Of a stretch of DNA of 64,000 nt, positions 1 to 6,830 are shown in pieces; within the stretch, counting starts at the first letter, position 1, and each line of letters begins with the position of its first letter. Location of the stretch: assembly GCA_947167155.1 (NCBI GenBank), contig CAMVHB010000003.1:17590-81589 (forward strand), given 5' to 3'. Made by a program: the position numbers and the translations under genes. Origin of the DNA: an uncultured Lachnospiraceae bacterium. GTDB taxonomy: Bacteria; Bacillota; Clostridia; Lachnospirales; Lachnospiraceae. The notes beneath the pieces are model-generated. The model was not told where the DNA came from and made no database searches. It saw only the letters and a list, made by a program, of their open reading frames with translations.

Positions 1-25
1 TAGCATAGTCTGATTTTTTCATATT

Positions 26-58
26 TCCTTCCTGGTGATCAGGAAGGATTTCTTTTTT
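26..58 (+). terminator. intrinsic terminator of the gene left of the window
   Basis: A perfect 9-bp stem (26-34 with 40-48, loop 35-39) is followed by a T-rich tail at 49-58 containing six consecutive T. It would end a plus-strand transcript entering from outside the window and separates it from the hsp20 promoter. Confidence 0.8.
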
Positions 59-114
59 GATATCGCCCTGTAATAATTATTCGAGAAGAGGACACAAAAA
101 ATTCACAATTTTTG

Positions 115-141
115 TTAGCACTCATACTTGACGAGTGCTAA
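115..141 (+). promoter_or_regulatory. CIRCE operator (HrcA binding site)
   Basis: TTAGCACTC (115-123), nine bases, then GAGTGCTAA (133-141) is an exact match to the CIRCE consensus bound by the heat-shock repressor HrcA. It overlaps the -35 box of the hsp20 promoter, so bound HrcA should block RNA polymerase. CIRCE is best known in front of groESL and hrcA-grpE-dnaK; here it controls a small heat-shock protein. Confidence 0.95.
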
Positions 142-156
142 CAAAGGTGGTATAAC
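128..156 (+). promoter_or_regulatory. hsp20 promoter (sigma-A type)
   Basis: TTGACG at 128-133, a 17-base spacer and TATAAC at 151-156. The -35 element lies inside the CIRCE operator. Predicted transcription start is near 163, giving a leader of about 45 nt that carries the ribosome binding site. Confidence 0.85.
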
Positions 157-208
157 ATACTCATCCGAAAGGAAATAACACAGATAATAAAAAGAAAAGA
201 GGTGCATT

Positions 209-667
209 ATGATGTTATTCCCTAGTATCTTTAATGACAATCTGTTTGATGATTTTATGGACTTCCCGATCGTAAGAAGAGCAAAGAATGATGATTTGAA
301 TCACTTCCTCACCGGAAACATGAACAATTTCATGAAGACGGATATCAAGGAGCATGAGGATCATTACGAGCTCGAGATCGACCTGCCCGGCTATGACAAG
401 GGAGACGTAGGCGCCGAGATCAAGGACGGCTATCTTACTATCACCGCAAGCAAGACGGAAAACAAGGACGAAAAGGACAATGAAGGAAAGTACCTGCGCC
501 GCGAGCGTTATTCCGGCTCCATGTCAAGAAGCTTCTATGTCGGCGATGAAATGACCGAAGAGGACATCAAGGCTTCCTTCAAGAACGGAACTCTTCTCGT
601 ATGTGTTCCCAAGAAGGAACCCGCAAAAGAAGTCCCCGAGAAGCATGTGATCGCGATCGAAGGATAA
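209..667 (+). CDS. hsp20: small heat-shock protein, Hsp20/alpha-crystallin family
   Basis: ATP-independent holdase chaperone that keeps unfolding proteins soluble in the cytoplasm until DnaK or GroEL systems refold them. The 152-residue product has the usual length. A short N-terminal arm is followed by an alpha-crystallin domain (about residues 42-140) with the typical opening DIKEHEDHYELEIDLPGYDK and a G-T-L-L-V motif (the family's G-x-L/I-x-V-type signature) near the end. Two consecutive ATG codons lie at 209 and 212. The AGAGGTG ribosome site at 198-204 is better spaced for 212, so the mature N-terminus may be one residue shorter. It is monocistronic: CIRCE-controlled promoter upstream, large palindromic terminator downstream. 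Heat induction through HrcA is the straightforward reading. Confidence 0.95.
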   Translation: MMLFPSIFNDNLFDDFMDFPIVRRAKNDDLNHFLTGNMNNFMKTDIKEHEDHYELEIDLPGYDKGDVGAEIKDGYLTITASKTENKDEKDNEGKYLRRERYSGSMSRSFYVGDEMTEEDIKASFKNGTLLVCVPKKEPAKEVPEKHVIAIEG

Positions 668-680
668 AAAAAGAACCCGG

Positions 681-756
681 AAAATGAACCCAGGGTACGG
701 AGTCAGGGGACCATTTTTTAAAATGGTCCCCTGACTCCGTACCCTGGGTTCATTTT
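681..756. repeat. 37-bp-arm perfect palindrome, probable bidirectional terminator
   Basis: Arms 681-717 and 720-756 are perfect reverse complements around a 2-base centre. The arms start with an A run and end with a T run, so a hairpin in either direction is followed by U-rich RNA. It lies between the convergent ends of hsp20 and the aminopeptidase gene and could terminate both. Its length and its G-G-G-G-A-C core are far beyond what an ordinary terminator needs; a shorter hairpin with a similar core is at 53888-53912. It may be a mobile REP-like hairpin used as a terminator (inference). Confidence 0.8.
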
Positions 757-757
757 T

Positions 758-1993
758 TTATATCACGAAATTTCCGTTCCTGAATATCTCAACTTCCGTC
801 CCGTCGTTCTCGATCCCGGTAACTCTCATCTCTTTTGTTCCGAACATGAAATCCACATGGTTTATGGACTGATTTCCGCCGTGAGAGAGGAGCTCCTCCT
901 CCGACATCTCCTCGCCGCCCTTTATATTTTCCGGATAGCAGCGCCCGAGAGCCAGATGGCAGCTGGCATTTTCATCAAAGAGAGTATTGAAGTAGAGTAT
1001 GTTCTGGTTTGAGATCGGCGAATCATAGGATATCAGTGCGACCTCACCAAGATGCCTTGAGCCCTCATCAGTATCAAAAAGCTTTGTGAGCGCGTCCTTT
1101 CCCTTCTTCGCGCCATAGTCAACTACTATGCCGTCACTAAAGGAAAACCAGAAATCCTCTATCACCTTTCCGGCGTGACTCAGTGGCTTACTTGCAAAGA
1201 CCTTTCCGTCAACCCGGTTTCTGTCAGGCATACAGAAGACCTCCTCTGTCGGAATATTTGCATTAAAGAAGGTCCCGCTCTTTGAATAATTCCCACCGCC
1301 TGACCAGATATGATCCTTCACGAGCCCGACATAAAGATCCGTCCCAAGCTCGCTTACAAAATGAAGCCTGTCGAAATCATATTCATTCAAAAGCCTGCAA
1401 TGGCGCATCAATTCTTCGTCATGAGCTTTCCATTCGGCTACCGGATCATTATCCTCATTTATCCTTACAGCCTGAAGGATCGCTTCCCAAAGCGCATCTA
1501 CAGCCTCATCCTCTTCCTTTTCCGGAAAGACCTTCTTTGCCCACTTTTTGCCCGGAAGGGCGATGATGCACCACTGACCTATATTGTTCATGGTATAAGC
1601 CTGAAAGGGCTTCATCTTCTTCATGTACTCCAGACGCACAGTTTGAAGCTTGTCCTGATCTATATCCGCCATGAGACCCGGAGTTTCAGAATCGATGGTG
1701 AGAAATGCGGCTCCTCTCTCCTGCTGATAACGGGTCCTTTCGACTACCCAGTCGGGCACAAGAGAAAGCGACTCCGTGGTCTCGTATTCATAGCTCATAT
1801 GGCTTATATTCTCATCGTTCCAAACTACAGAAACTTTTCCTGCTCCCGCTTCATAAGCCTCTTTTACGCAGAGCTCAACAAACTCATGATCTTTGACCGA
1901 GGCTCTTATCACGAGGAACTGCCCCTTTTCTATATTTATCCCGGTACGCACAGCAAGAGACGCGTACTTTTTCAGCAAACCTTCATTGGGCAT
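758..1993 (-). CDS. M29 family metallo-aminopeptidase
   Basis: Cytoplasmic two-metal aminopeptidase that removes N-terminal residues from peptides (AmpS/PepS/aminopeptidase T family). At 411 residues it has the family length. The C-terminal half carries the expected ligand pattern: a Glu in PTEEVF, a Glu in GEVALISYDS, His and Tyr in CHLALGRCYP, and His plus Asp in INHVDFMFG. It is the last gene of a minus-strand run that starts at 4744; only 12 bases separate it from the deacylase gene upstream. Physiological substrates cannot be deduced. Peptide turnover after proteasome-like or Lon/Clp degradation is the usual role assumed for the family. Confidence 0.93.
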   Translation of the reverse strand: MPNEGLLKKYASLAVRTGINIEKGQFLVIRASVKDHEFVELCVKEAYEAGAGKVSVVWNDENISHMSYEYETTESLSLVPDWVVERTRYQQERGAAFLTIDSETPGLMADIDQDKLQTVRLEYMKKMKPFQAYTMNNIGQWCIIALPGKKWAKKVFPEKEEDEAVDALWEAILQAVRINEDNDPVAEWKAHDEELMRHCRLLNEYDFDRLHFVSELGTDLYVGLVKDHIWSGGGNYSKSGTFFNANIPTEEVFCMPDRNRVDGKVFASKPLSHAGKVIEDFWFSFSDGIVVDYGAKKGKDALTKLFDTDEGSRHLGEVALISYDSPISNQNILYFNTLFDENASCHLALGRCYPENIKGGEEMSEEELLSHGGNQSINHVDFMFGTKEMRVTGIENDGTEVEIFRNGNFVI

Positions 1994-2005
1994 GATACAC
2001 TCCCA

Positions 2006-2503
2006 TCAGTCCCCGACGAGCCTCACCATCTTTGGCTTGTGAGAGAGCGCGGGGAGAACCTTTTCCATCATGTCCCGTGTCCTTATCTTGAGACTCGTCG
2101 TATTCACGCAGGGATGACAGCCTATATAGTCGCTCTTTGTAACATCTTCATCCATCAGAAGCTGAACCCGGTTTTCCTTGTCATTCAAAAGCGAAAGTAC
2201 GCTTGCAGACCCCGGAAGAGTATCAAGAAGAGAAGCAAGCTCCTCCGGCTCCGCGAAGGAAAGTCTTGATACATGAATCTGGGGAGAGAGTTCCTTTGTC
2301 TTGAAAGGCTTGTTTCCGGGCATCATCAGAAGATAATATTCCGAATGCTGCTTGTTTGTAAGAAACAGGTTCTTGCATATCCTGCATCCCAGTATCACTC
2401 CTACCCTGTTGCACTCCTCCATGGTAGAAGTCGGATCGTGATCCGATCTGAAATAGTCAATATGAAGCGAATCAAGGAAATCATAAACCCTGATCTCCTT
2501 CAT
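2006..2503 (-). CDS. ProX/YbaK-type aminoacyl-tRNA(Pro) deacylase
   Basis: Trans-editing enzyme of the YbaK/ProRS-INS superfamily that hydrolyses mischarged tRNA, most likely Ala-tRNA(Pro) as in free-standing ProXp-ala proteins. The 165-residue product shows the family features: HDPTSTMEEC near residue 20, a CRICKNLFL segment, and a C-terminal GCHPCVNTTSLKI segment typical of PrdX-type proteins. The frame stays open upstream to 2599, but I place the start at the ATG at 2503 because GGGAGG lies just before it and because family members begin at this point. It lies 12 bases before the aminopeptidase gene, suggesting co-transcription. Confidence 0.9.
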   Translation of the reverse strand: MKEIRVYDFLDSLHIDYFRSDHDPTSTMEECNRVGVILGCRICKNLFLTNKQHSEYYLLMMPGNKPFKTKELSPQIHVSRLSFAEPEELASLLDTLPGSASVLSLLNDKENRVQLLMDEDVTKSDYIGCHPCVNTTSLKIRTRDMMEKVLPALSHKPKMVRLVGD

Positions 2504-2579
2504 CAGCCTCCCTTCATTTTCCTTCGGCCGGCCCTGAAAAAACTCTATCTTTCCCAAATCTATCTCTCTTTCTATGCTG

Positions 2580-2804
2580 TCACGAGCGTGAAGACACAAA
2601 GCGCCTCGCTATCTCTGAGGACAGCTCCATATCTTCTTCTCTTACATATATGATATATGTAAAGCGCTTCGCTCCGAGTGCGTAAATATCAGAAGCAGAA
2701 CGCACTATATCCGAATCTATATTGTTTACTTTGAGTACTGCCGAAAGCCTCTGCGCATCTTCTTTTGATTCAATGGCTATGAGTGCCGTATCATATCCGT
2801 TCAT
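2580..2804 (-). CDS. small hypothetical protein, possibly DUF3343-like
   Basis: A 74-residue soluble protein of mixed alpha/beta pattern. The layout (hydrophobic strand at residues 5-10, helix with DAQRLSAVLK, then a YIIYV strand and a closing acidic/basic helix) resembles DUF3343 putative Se/S-carrier-like proteins. The Cys-Gly usually seen in that family is replaced by Leu-Gly, so the assignment is tentative. Its ATG overlaps the stop of the upstream gene (TGATG at 2804), which indicates translational coupling. A 76-base gap separates it from the deacylase. Confidence 0.7.
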   Translation of the reverse strand: MNGYDTALIAIESKEDAQRLSAVLKVNNIDSDIVRSASDIYALGAKRFTYIIYVREEDMELSSEIARRFVSSRS

Positions 2805-3640
2805 CAGGTTCCTTCGATCCCCTGCATATCAGTGAGCATCAGGCGCCCGTTGCTGTTTCTCTTGAAGGTATAATCAAAATCAAGATTGAACTCGTGTGAG
2901 CCGCCTGCACTGAACCTGAAAAGGCAGTCAACTCTGCAGGTAAAGACGTTTGGATCGGAAGCGGACCTTTTCACATTGCTGACCTTGAGTCCCTCATATG
3001 TTGGATTTGAAAAAGATCCTTCCCAGTCATTATTGTAATAAGCAAGATGCTGATAAAGCGGCGTACTCCTGTCTACATAAGCAAGCACGTCACCTCTGTA
3101 ATCGTCATCATTCAGTGAAAACAGAGCGTACGCCTTTGTGAAGTCAGAAGCCCGCTTCTCAACCTCCGCTCTCTCCTCATCGGTAACAACAGTCTTCGCT
3201 ATCTCCTCGGCAGATCTCTCGGCCGAGATCCGGAGTTCTTCCTCTCTCGATGTCTTTGCCGCCTCTTCAGCAGAGATGCTGAAAGATGTTTCTGCCGAAA
3301 GCTTCTCTGAGTTGTACCTTGAGACCGACCTTGAAGCTTCCTCTGAGCGCCTTGCGACAGCCCTCTCCTCATAACCCTCAAGACTGCGATAAACCACAAG
3401 AAGGACTATGGCTATGACAACAAGCCCCGCCAGGAAAGAAAGAAGCAGCACCTTGTAAAAAACCGGCTTTCTTTTCTTTTTTCTTCTTCTCCTGCTGCCG
3501 TTTCCGTTGCCGCTGTGGTTCCCGCTGCCATTATGATTCCCGCTTCCGCCGGAAACACCCGCAGTACTTCTTCTTTCGACATCAGCACCGCTTCTTGACC
3601 TTATCGGCATCATTTGGATCTCGTCATTGTAATCACTCAT
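2804..3640 (-). CDS. single-pass membrane protein with extracellular NTF2-like domain
   Basis: The 278-residue product has three visible parts. Residues 1-60 are a cytoplasmic low-complexity tail made of Gly, Asn, Ser and His repeats (GSGNHNGSGNHSGNGNGS) ending in a run of Arg and Lys. One hydrophobic segment (about residues 62-84) follows; the basic flank predicts an extracellular C-terminus. Residues 90-160 are a Ser/Ala/Glu-rich helical stalk, and the rest is an aromatic-rich domain of NTF2-like appearance. I know no function for it. It lies between a NAGPA-type envelope protein and a small coupled gene, so an envelope role is likely. Confidence 0.8.
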   Translation of the reverse strand: MSDYNDEIQMMPIRSRSGADVERRSTAGVSGGSGNHNGSGNHSGNGNGSRRRRKKKRKPVFYKVLLLSFLAGLVVIAIVLLVVYRSLEGYEERAVARRSEEASRSVSRYNSEKLSAETSFSISAEEAAKTSREEELRISAERSAEEIAKTVVTDEERAEVEKRASDFTKAYALFSLNDDDYRGDVLAYVDRSTPLYQHLAYYNNDWEGSFSNPTYEGLKVSNVKRSASDPNVFTCRVDCLFRFSAGGSHEFNLDFDYTFKRNSNGRLMLTDMQGIEGT

Positions 3641-3658
3641 TTATATGATACCGATCCT

Positions 3659-4744
3659 TTACTTTACTATTATCGCGTTGGGAACAGGACGCATCCCTAT
3701 GAGGGATGAGGATTTGTTCAGCTGCTCGCCCTTGTAGAAAAGACGCGAAGAGGAACCGCCGTCCAGATTTCCCGCTGTCACTGCGCCGTATTTGAGCATC
3801 AGTTCTCCCATCTGCTTGTAGGTGGCGCCGAGAGATCCGGGCTGGCGCCCGTTTACCGTCATCAGGAGGATCGCGCCGTCCGCGCGCTGACCTATGGCGG
3901 ACCTTGGATTAAGTCCTCCTCTTATCTCCGCAAATTCAACAGCCTTACCGTTCAAAACCAGTGCAGGCCCGAAGGTAATGCCCTCAACTATGCCATTCTG
4001 AAGGGCCTGGGAGGCCGAGATGTTTCCGACAAGAAGCTTATGCTCACCCGTCATACCTATTATCGTATAATAATGATCGGGATCGAAATTCGACACCAGT
4101 TCCCCGTTTGCAAAGGTGGGACCTATCGGCATTCCGCCCTGACCATGACCATCCGGATCATAGAAGCCTCCGCCGTTGATGGCGGCAACAGCGCCTGTTT
4201 CGTTGATTATGGCAGTGATCTTTTTTCCGGAACCGGAAGTTGAGAAATTGCTTATTGAATAAAAATGAACTCGCGAAGGATCGTAAACTATGAGAAGATT
4301 ACCTGTAAAGCCCTCGCCGGTGATCTCAATGGCTTCTATCCCGTCGCCGTCCGGATCCGAAGTAATGGTAGCCGGATCCTGCTCTGCTGCAGGCGTATCT
4401 ACAGGAAGTGCTCCCTCCTTCAGCTCAGCTTCTGTTTTGATCTTCACAAGATCAAGCGAATTTGGATCAAATTCCACGCTGGCTTCCTCCTGCTCCGAGG
4501 AGATCATCTTCTGTATCTCTTCCTCTGAGAAGTATATACGTGCAAGAAACTTTGCCGCGCTTGTCCCCATCACGGAGTTGACAAAGATCCCCTTTGCAGT
4601 TTCAGAGGGTCCCAGCGAAATGACAGAGACCAGACCAAAAACAAGTATCACAAAAAGTGCCAACGCTGTCCCCAGTATTGCCAAAGAACGGACGATGATC
4701 TTTCCTATCAATCTTCTCTTTCTGCTTTTCCTCTTTTTTGCCAT
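3659..4744 (-). CDS. membrane-anchored NAGPA-domain (phosphodiester glycosidase family) protein
   Basis: Secreted or membrane-anchored protein whose C-terminal 200 residues match the NAGPA family (exopolysaccharide biosynthesis/phosphodiester glycosidase). Visible motifs are AAINGGGFYDPDG, NPRSAIGQRADG and NLDGGSSS. A very basic N-terminus precedes one membrane segment (about residues 16-42). The family is linked to cell-wall or exopolysaccharide glycan turnover; the substrate here is unknown. I use the ATG at 4744 rather than the open frame to 4780, because a consensus promoter ends 7 bases before 4744 and the longer start would fall inside its -35 box. This makes the mRNA leaderless, and there is no ribosome site. 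Confidence 0.88.
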   Translation of the reverse strand: MAKKRKSRKRRLIGKIIVRSLAILGTALALFVILVFGLVSVISLGPSETAKGIFVNSVMGTSAAKFLARIYFSEEEIQKMISSEQEEASVEFDPNSLDLVKIKTEAELKEGALPVDTPAAEQDPATITSDPDGDGIEAIEITGEGFTGNLLIVYDPSRVHFYSISNFSTSGSGKKITAIINETGAVAAINGGGFYDPDGHGQGGMPIGPTFANGELVSNFDPDHYYTIIGMTGEHKLLVGNISASQALQNGIVEGITFGPALVLNGKAVEFAEIRGGLNPRSAIGQRADGAILLMTVNGRQPGSLGATYKQMGELMLKYGAVTAGNLDGGSSSRLFYKGEQLNKSSSLIGMRPVPNAIIVK

Positions 4745-4751
4745 AGCGCAT

Positions 4752-4780
4752 ATAATAATGAATTTGCAAACATCTGTCAA
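4752..4780 (-). promoter_or_regulatory. consensus promoter for a leaderless transcript
   Basis: On the minus strand TTGACA (4780-4775), a 17-base spacer and TATTAT (4757-4752). Only seven bases follow before the ATG at 4744, so transcription should start at or next to the start codon. It drives the five-gene minus-strand operon ending at 758. Confidence 0.85.
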
Positions 4781-4847
4781 ATTGTGCCATTGTCAGACTG
4801 CTGTCAGCCAAAGACCTTTCGCTTCGGTGGAAGATGCCTCTCACTTA

Positions 4848-4856
4848 TGCTATAAT
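4848..4856 (+). promoter_or_regulatory. extended -10 promoter of the SGNH/licD operon
   Basis: TGC-TATAAT with no good -35 box, the classic extended -10 form. The predicted start is near 4863 and the ATG is at 4867, leaving about four leader bases and no ribosome binding site. It lies back to back with the promoter at 4752-4780. Confidence 0.75.
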
Positions 4857-4866
4857 CCCAAACGAT

Positions 4867-5841
4867 ATGTCCGCAGAAAGAAAAAGTAATATCATAAAAC
4901 TTGTCGCCTTCGTCCTTATACTGATCCTCCTCGTCTTTCTCCTTTCAAATGCGATGAGCGAGCTGTATCTGAAAAAGAAGCCCTATGTGGCGGGACGTCT
5001 GCGATGTGTCATCGAGGTGATGAATGAAAAGCCGGATACACTCGATCTCATCACCCTTGGAGACAGCGAGGCCTACTCCTCCTTTAATCCCATGACGGTC
5101 TGGAATGAGGCCGGCATTCCCTCCTTTCTCCTCGGACACTCCGCCCAGTTCATAGGCGAGACCTATTCAGAGCTGAAGAAGGCCTTGAAAACGCAGACTC
5201 CGAAGGTGGTCCTCCTGGAAACCCACGGTCTCATAGCAGAGGGAAACCTCGCGGAAAACTTAGGTGAATTTGTAAAAGACGAATTGAAGACCCTCTTTCC
5301 CATCTTTGTTTACCACGACAAGTGGAAGGAACTCATAACCGGCGAAAACAGGGACGACCCCAACTTTTTCAAGGGCTTTAAAATAAAGACCCAGTCCATG
5401 CCTTATCAGGGCGATGAGCTTTTGCAAAATGACGGCTCAAATGCATCTGTCCCTTCGGCTTCAAGGTTTTACATGGAAAAAATAATGAAGCTCTGTAAAG
5501 ATAAGGGAATAATCCTCATGCTGTATTCTGCCCCTTCGCCGGTCAATTACAATGCTTCCACGCATGAAGCCCTGACGGCCTACGCGTCCGAGATAGGTGT
5601 TCCCTATACGGATCTGAACGCCGAAAACGAAAAGATAGGGATAGACTGGAAGACAGATTCGATCGATGAGGGTGACCACCTGAACGTCAACGGCGCTGAC
5701 AAGGTCACACGCTTCCTCATCAATTTCATAAAAGAAAACGAAAGCATGGAAGACCGCTCAAAGGATGAGACCTACAAGGATTGGGATGCTCTCTATGAAA
5801 AGTATCTTGCCATGAAAGAGGAGCTTTCAAACACGAAATGA
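4867..5841 (+). CDS. membrane-anchored SGNH-fold esterase/acyltransferase-like protein 1
   Basis: A 324-residue protein with one N-terminal membrane segment (about residues 9-29) and an extracellular SGNH/GDSL-like domain. Visible signatures are GDSEAYSSFNP (predicted nucleophile Ser), a second block ending in VVLLETHG, and GDHLNVNGA near the C-terminus supplying Asp and His. Such proteins often act with MBOAT acyltransferases in O-acylation of surface glycans or teichoic acids. No MBOAT lies next to it; the nearest is at 39055-40515. I start at the ATG at 4867 because the promoter -10 box ends only 10 bases before it. It overlaps its paralogue by four bases (ATGA). Confidence 0.85.
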   Translation: MSAERKSNIIKLVAFVLILILLVFLLSNAMSELYLKKKPYVAGRLRCVIEVMNEKPDTLDLITLGDSEAYSSFNPMTVWNEAGIPSFLLGHSAQFIGETYSELKKALKTQTPKVVLLETHGLIAEGNLAENLGEFVKDELKTLFPIFVYHDKWKELITGENRDDPNFFKGFKIKTQSMPYQGDELLQNDGSNASVPSASRFYMEKIMKLCKDKGIILMLYSAPSPVNYNASTHEALTAYASEIGVPYTDLNAENEKIGIDWKTDSIDEGDHLNVNGADKVTRFLINFIKENESMEDRSKDETYKDWDALYEKYLAMKEELSNTK

Positions 5842-6830
5842 ATGAAGAAAAAAAAGAAAGAAAAATGAGGATCGTCAGGGCTGCCGTTTTTGTCGGGATA
5901 TTCTTCGGCGCCCTGTTTCTGATCTCCTTCCTGATCAACAACTTTTACGTAAAAGGCAACCCCAATGTCACAGGCCGCCAGCGCTGTGTGGCCGGGCTCA
6001 TGAACGAGCCCGAAGAGACCCTTGATGTTATCGCCCTTGGCGACAGCGAAGCCTATACCTCCATCAATCCCATGTACTTCTGGAAGGAAGGCGGAGTCCC
6101 TCTTTACCTTGTGGGGCAGCCCGGACAGCATATCGGCGAAACCTATTTCGCGCTCCGGAAGGCCTTTGCCACCCAGTCCCCGAAGGTGGTCCTGATCGAG
6201 ACCCACTGCATGATCGGAAAGGACAGCATGGCCGAAAACATAGGAAAGGTCGTAAAAGGCGAGCTCAAGAATCTCTTTTCGATCTTCGTCTATCATGACA
6301 AATGGAAGCAGGTCCTGATGGGGGAGGAGAAGGCGGACGACAATTATTTCAAGGGCTATGAGATCATGACCGCTGTAAGGGCCTACGGCGGTGCTGATTA
6401 TATGGATGATGACAACAAGGGCTCACGCACCGAGATCCCTCCGGAAAGCCGCTATTTCATGGGGCGTATATTGGATCTCTGCGAACGAAATGGCGCAAAG
6501 GTCGTCTTCTACTCTTCCCCTTCTCCGGTGAATTACAACCCGGATGTGGTAGATGCCTTGACCTCTTACGCCAAAGAGATAAATGTTCCCTACTACGATT
6601 TCAATACAAGGCTTGAGGAGACAGGCATAGACTGGAGCACCGATACACTTGACAACGGAGATCACGTGAATCTCTCCGGCTCAATAAAGATCTCGAGAAA
6701 GCTCCTTCCATTCCTGAATGAAATAGTGACGCTTGAGGACAGGTCAAAAGATCCTTCCTATTCCTCCTGGAACGAGCTTCTCAAAAAATATGAAAAAATG
6801 GTTGCAGAAATGACAGAGGAGGAGCCGTAA
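5838..6830 (+). CDS. membrane-anchored SGNH-fold esterase/acyltransferase-like protein 2
   Basis: Tandem paralogue of the preceding gene, 330 residues, collinear over its full length: N-terminal membrane helix (about residues 10-33), then the GDSEAYTSINP nucleophile block, VVLIETHC, YHDKWKQVL and a C-terminal GDHVNLSGS block. The two copies share many identical stretches but differ enough to have split function, for instance different acceptors. Start and stop overlap neighbours on both sides (ATGA at 5838 and TAATG at 6828-6830), so three genes are translationally coupled. The donor and acceptor are not shown by the sequence. Confidence 0.85.
   Translation: MNEEKKERKMRIVRAAVFVGIFFGALFLISFLINNFYVKGNPNVTGRQRCVAGLMNEPEETLDVIALGDSEAYTSINPMYFWKEGGVPLYLVGQPGQHIGETYFALRKAFATQSPKVVLIETHCMIGKDSMAENIGKVVKGELKNLFSIFVYHDKWKQVLMGEEKADDNYFKGYEIMTAVRAYGGADYMDDDNKGSRTEIPPESRYFMGRILDLCERNGAKVVFYSSPSPVNYNPDVVDALTSYAKEINVPYYDFNTRLEETGIDWSTDTLDNGDHVNLSGSIKISRKLLPFLNEIVTLEDRSKDPSYSSWNELLKKYEKMVAEMTEEEP

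Noticed and set aside
1310..2269. Plus-strand open frame of 319 codons over the aminopeptidase and deacylase genes
   Set aside because: Antisense to two well-supported genes and no ribosome site.
3490..3520. Tandem repeat at about 3480-3550 as a CRISPR or VNTR locus
   Set aside because: The repeats are codon-level Gly/Asn/Ser/His repeats within a gene; there are no spaced direct repeats of CRISPR type anywhere in the window.
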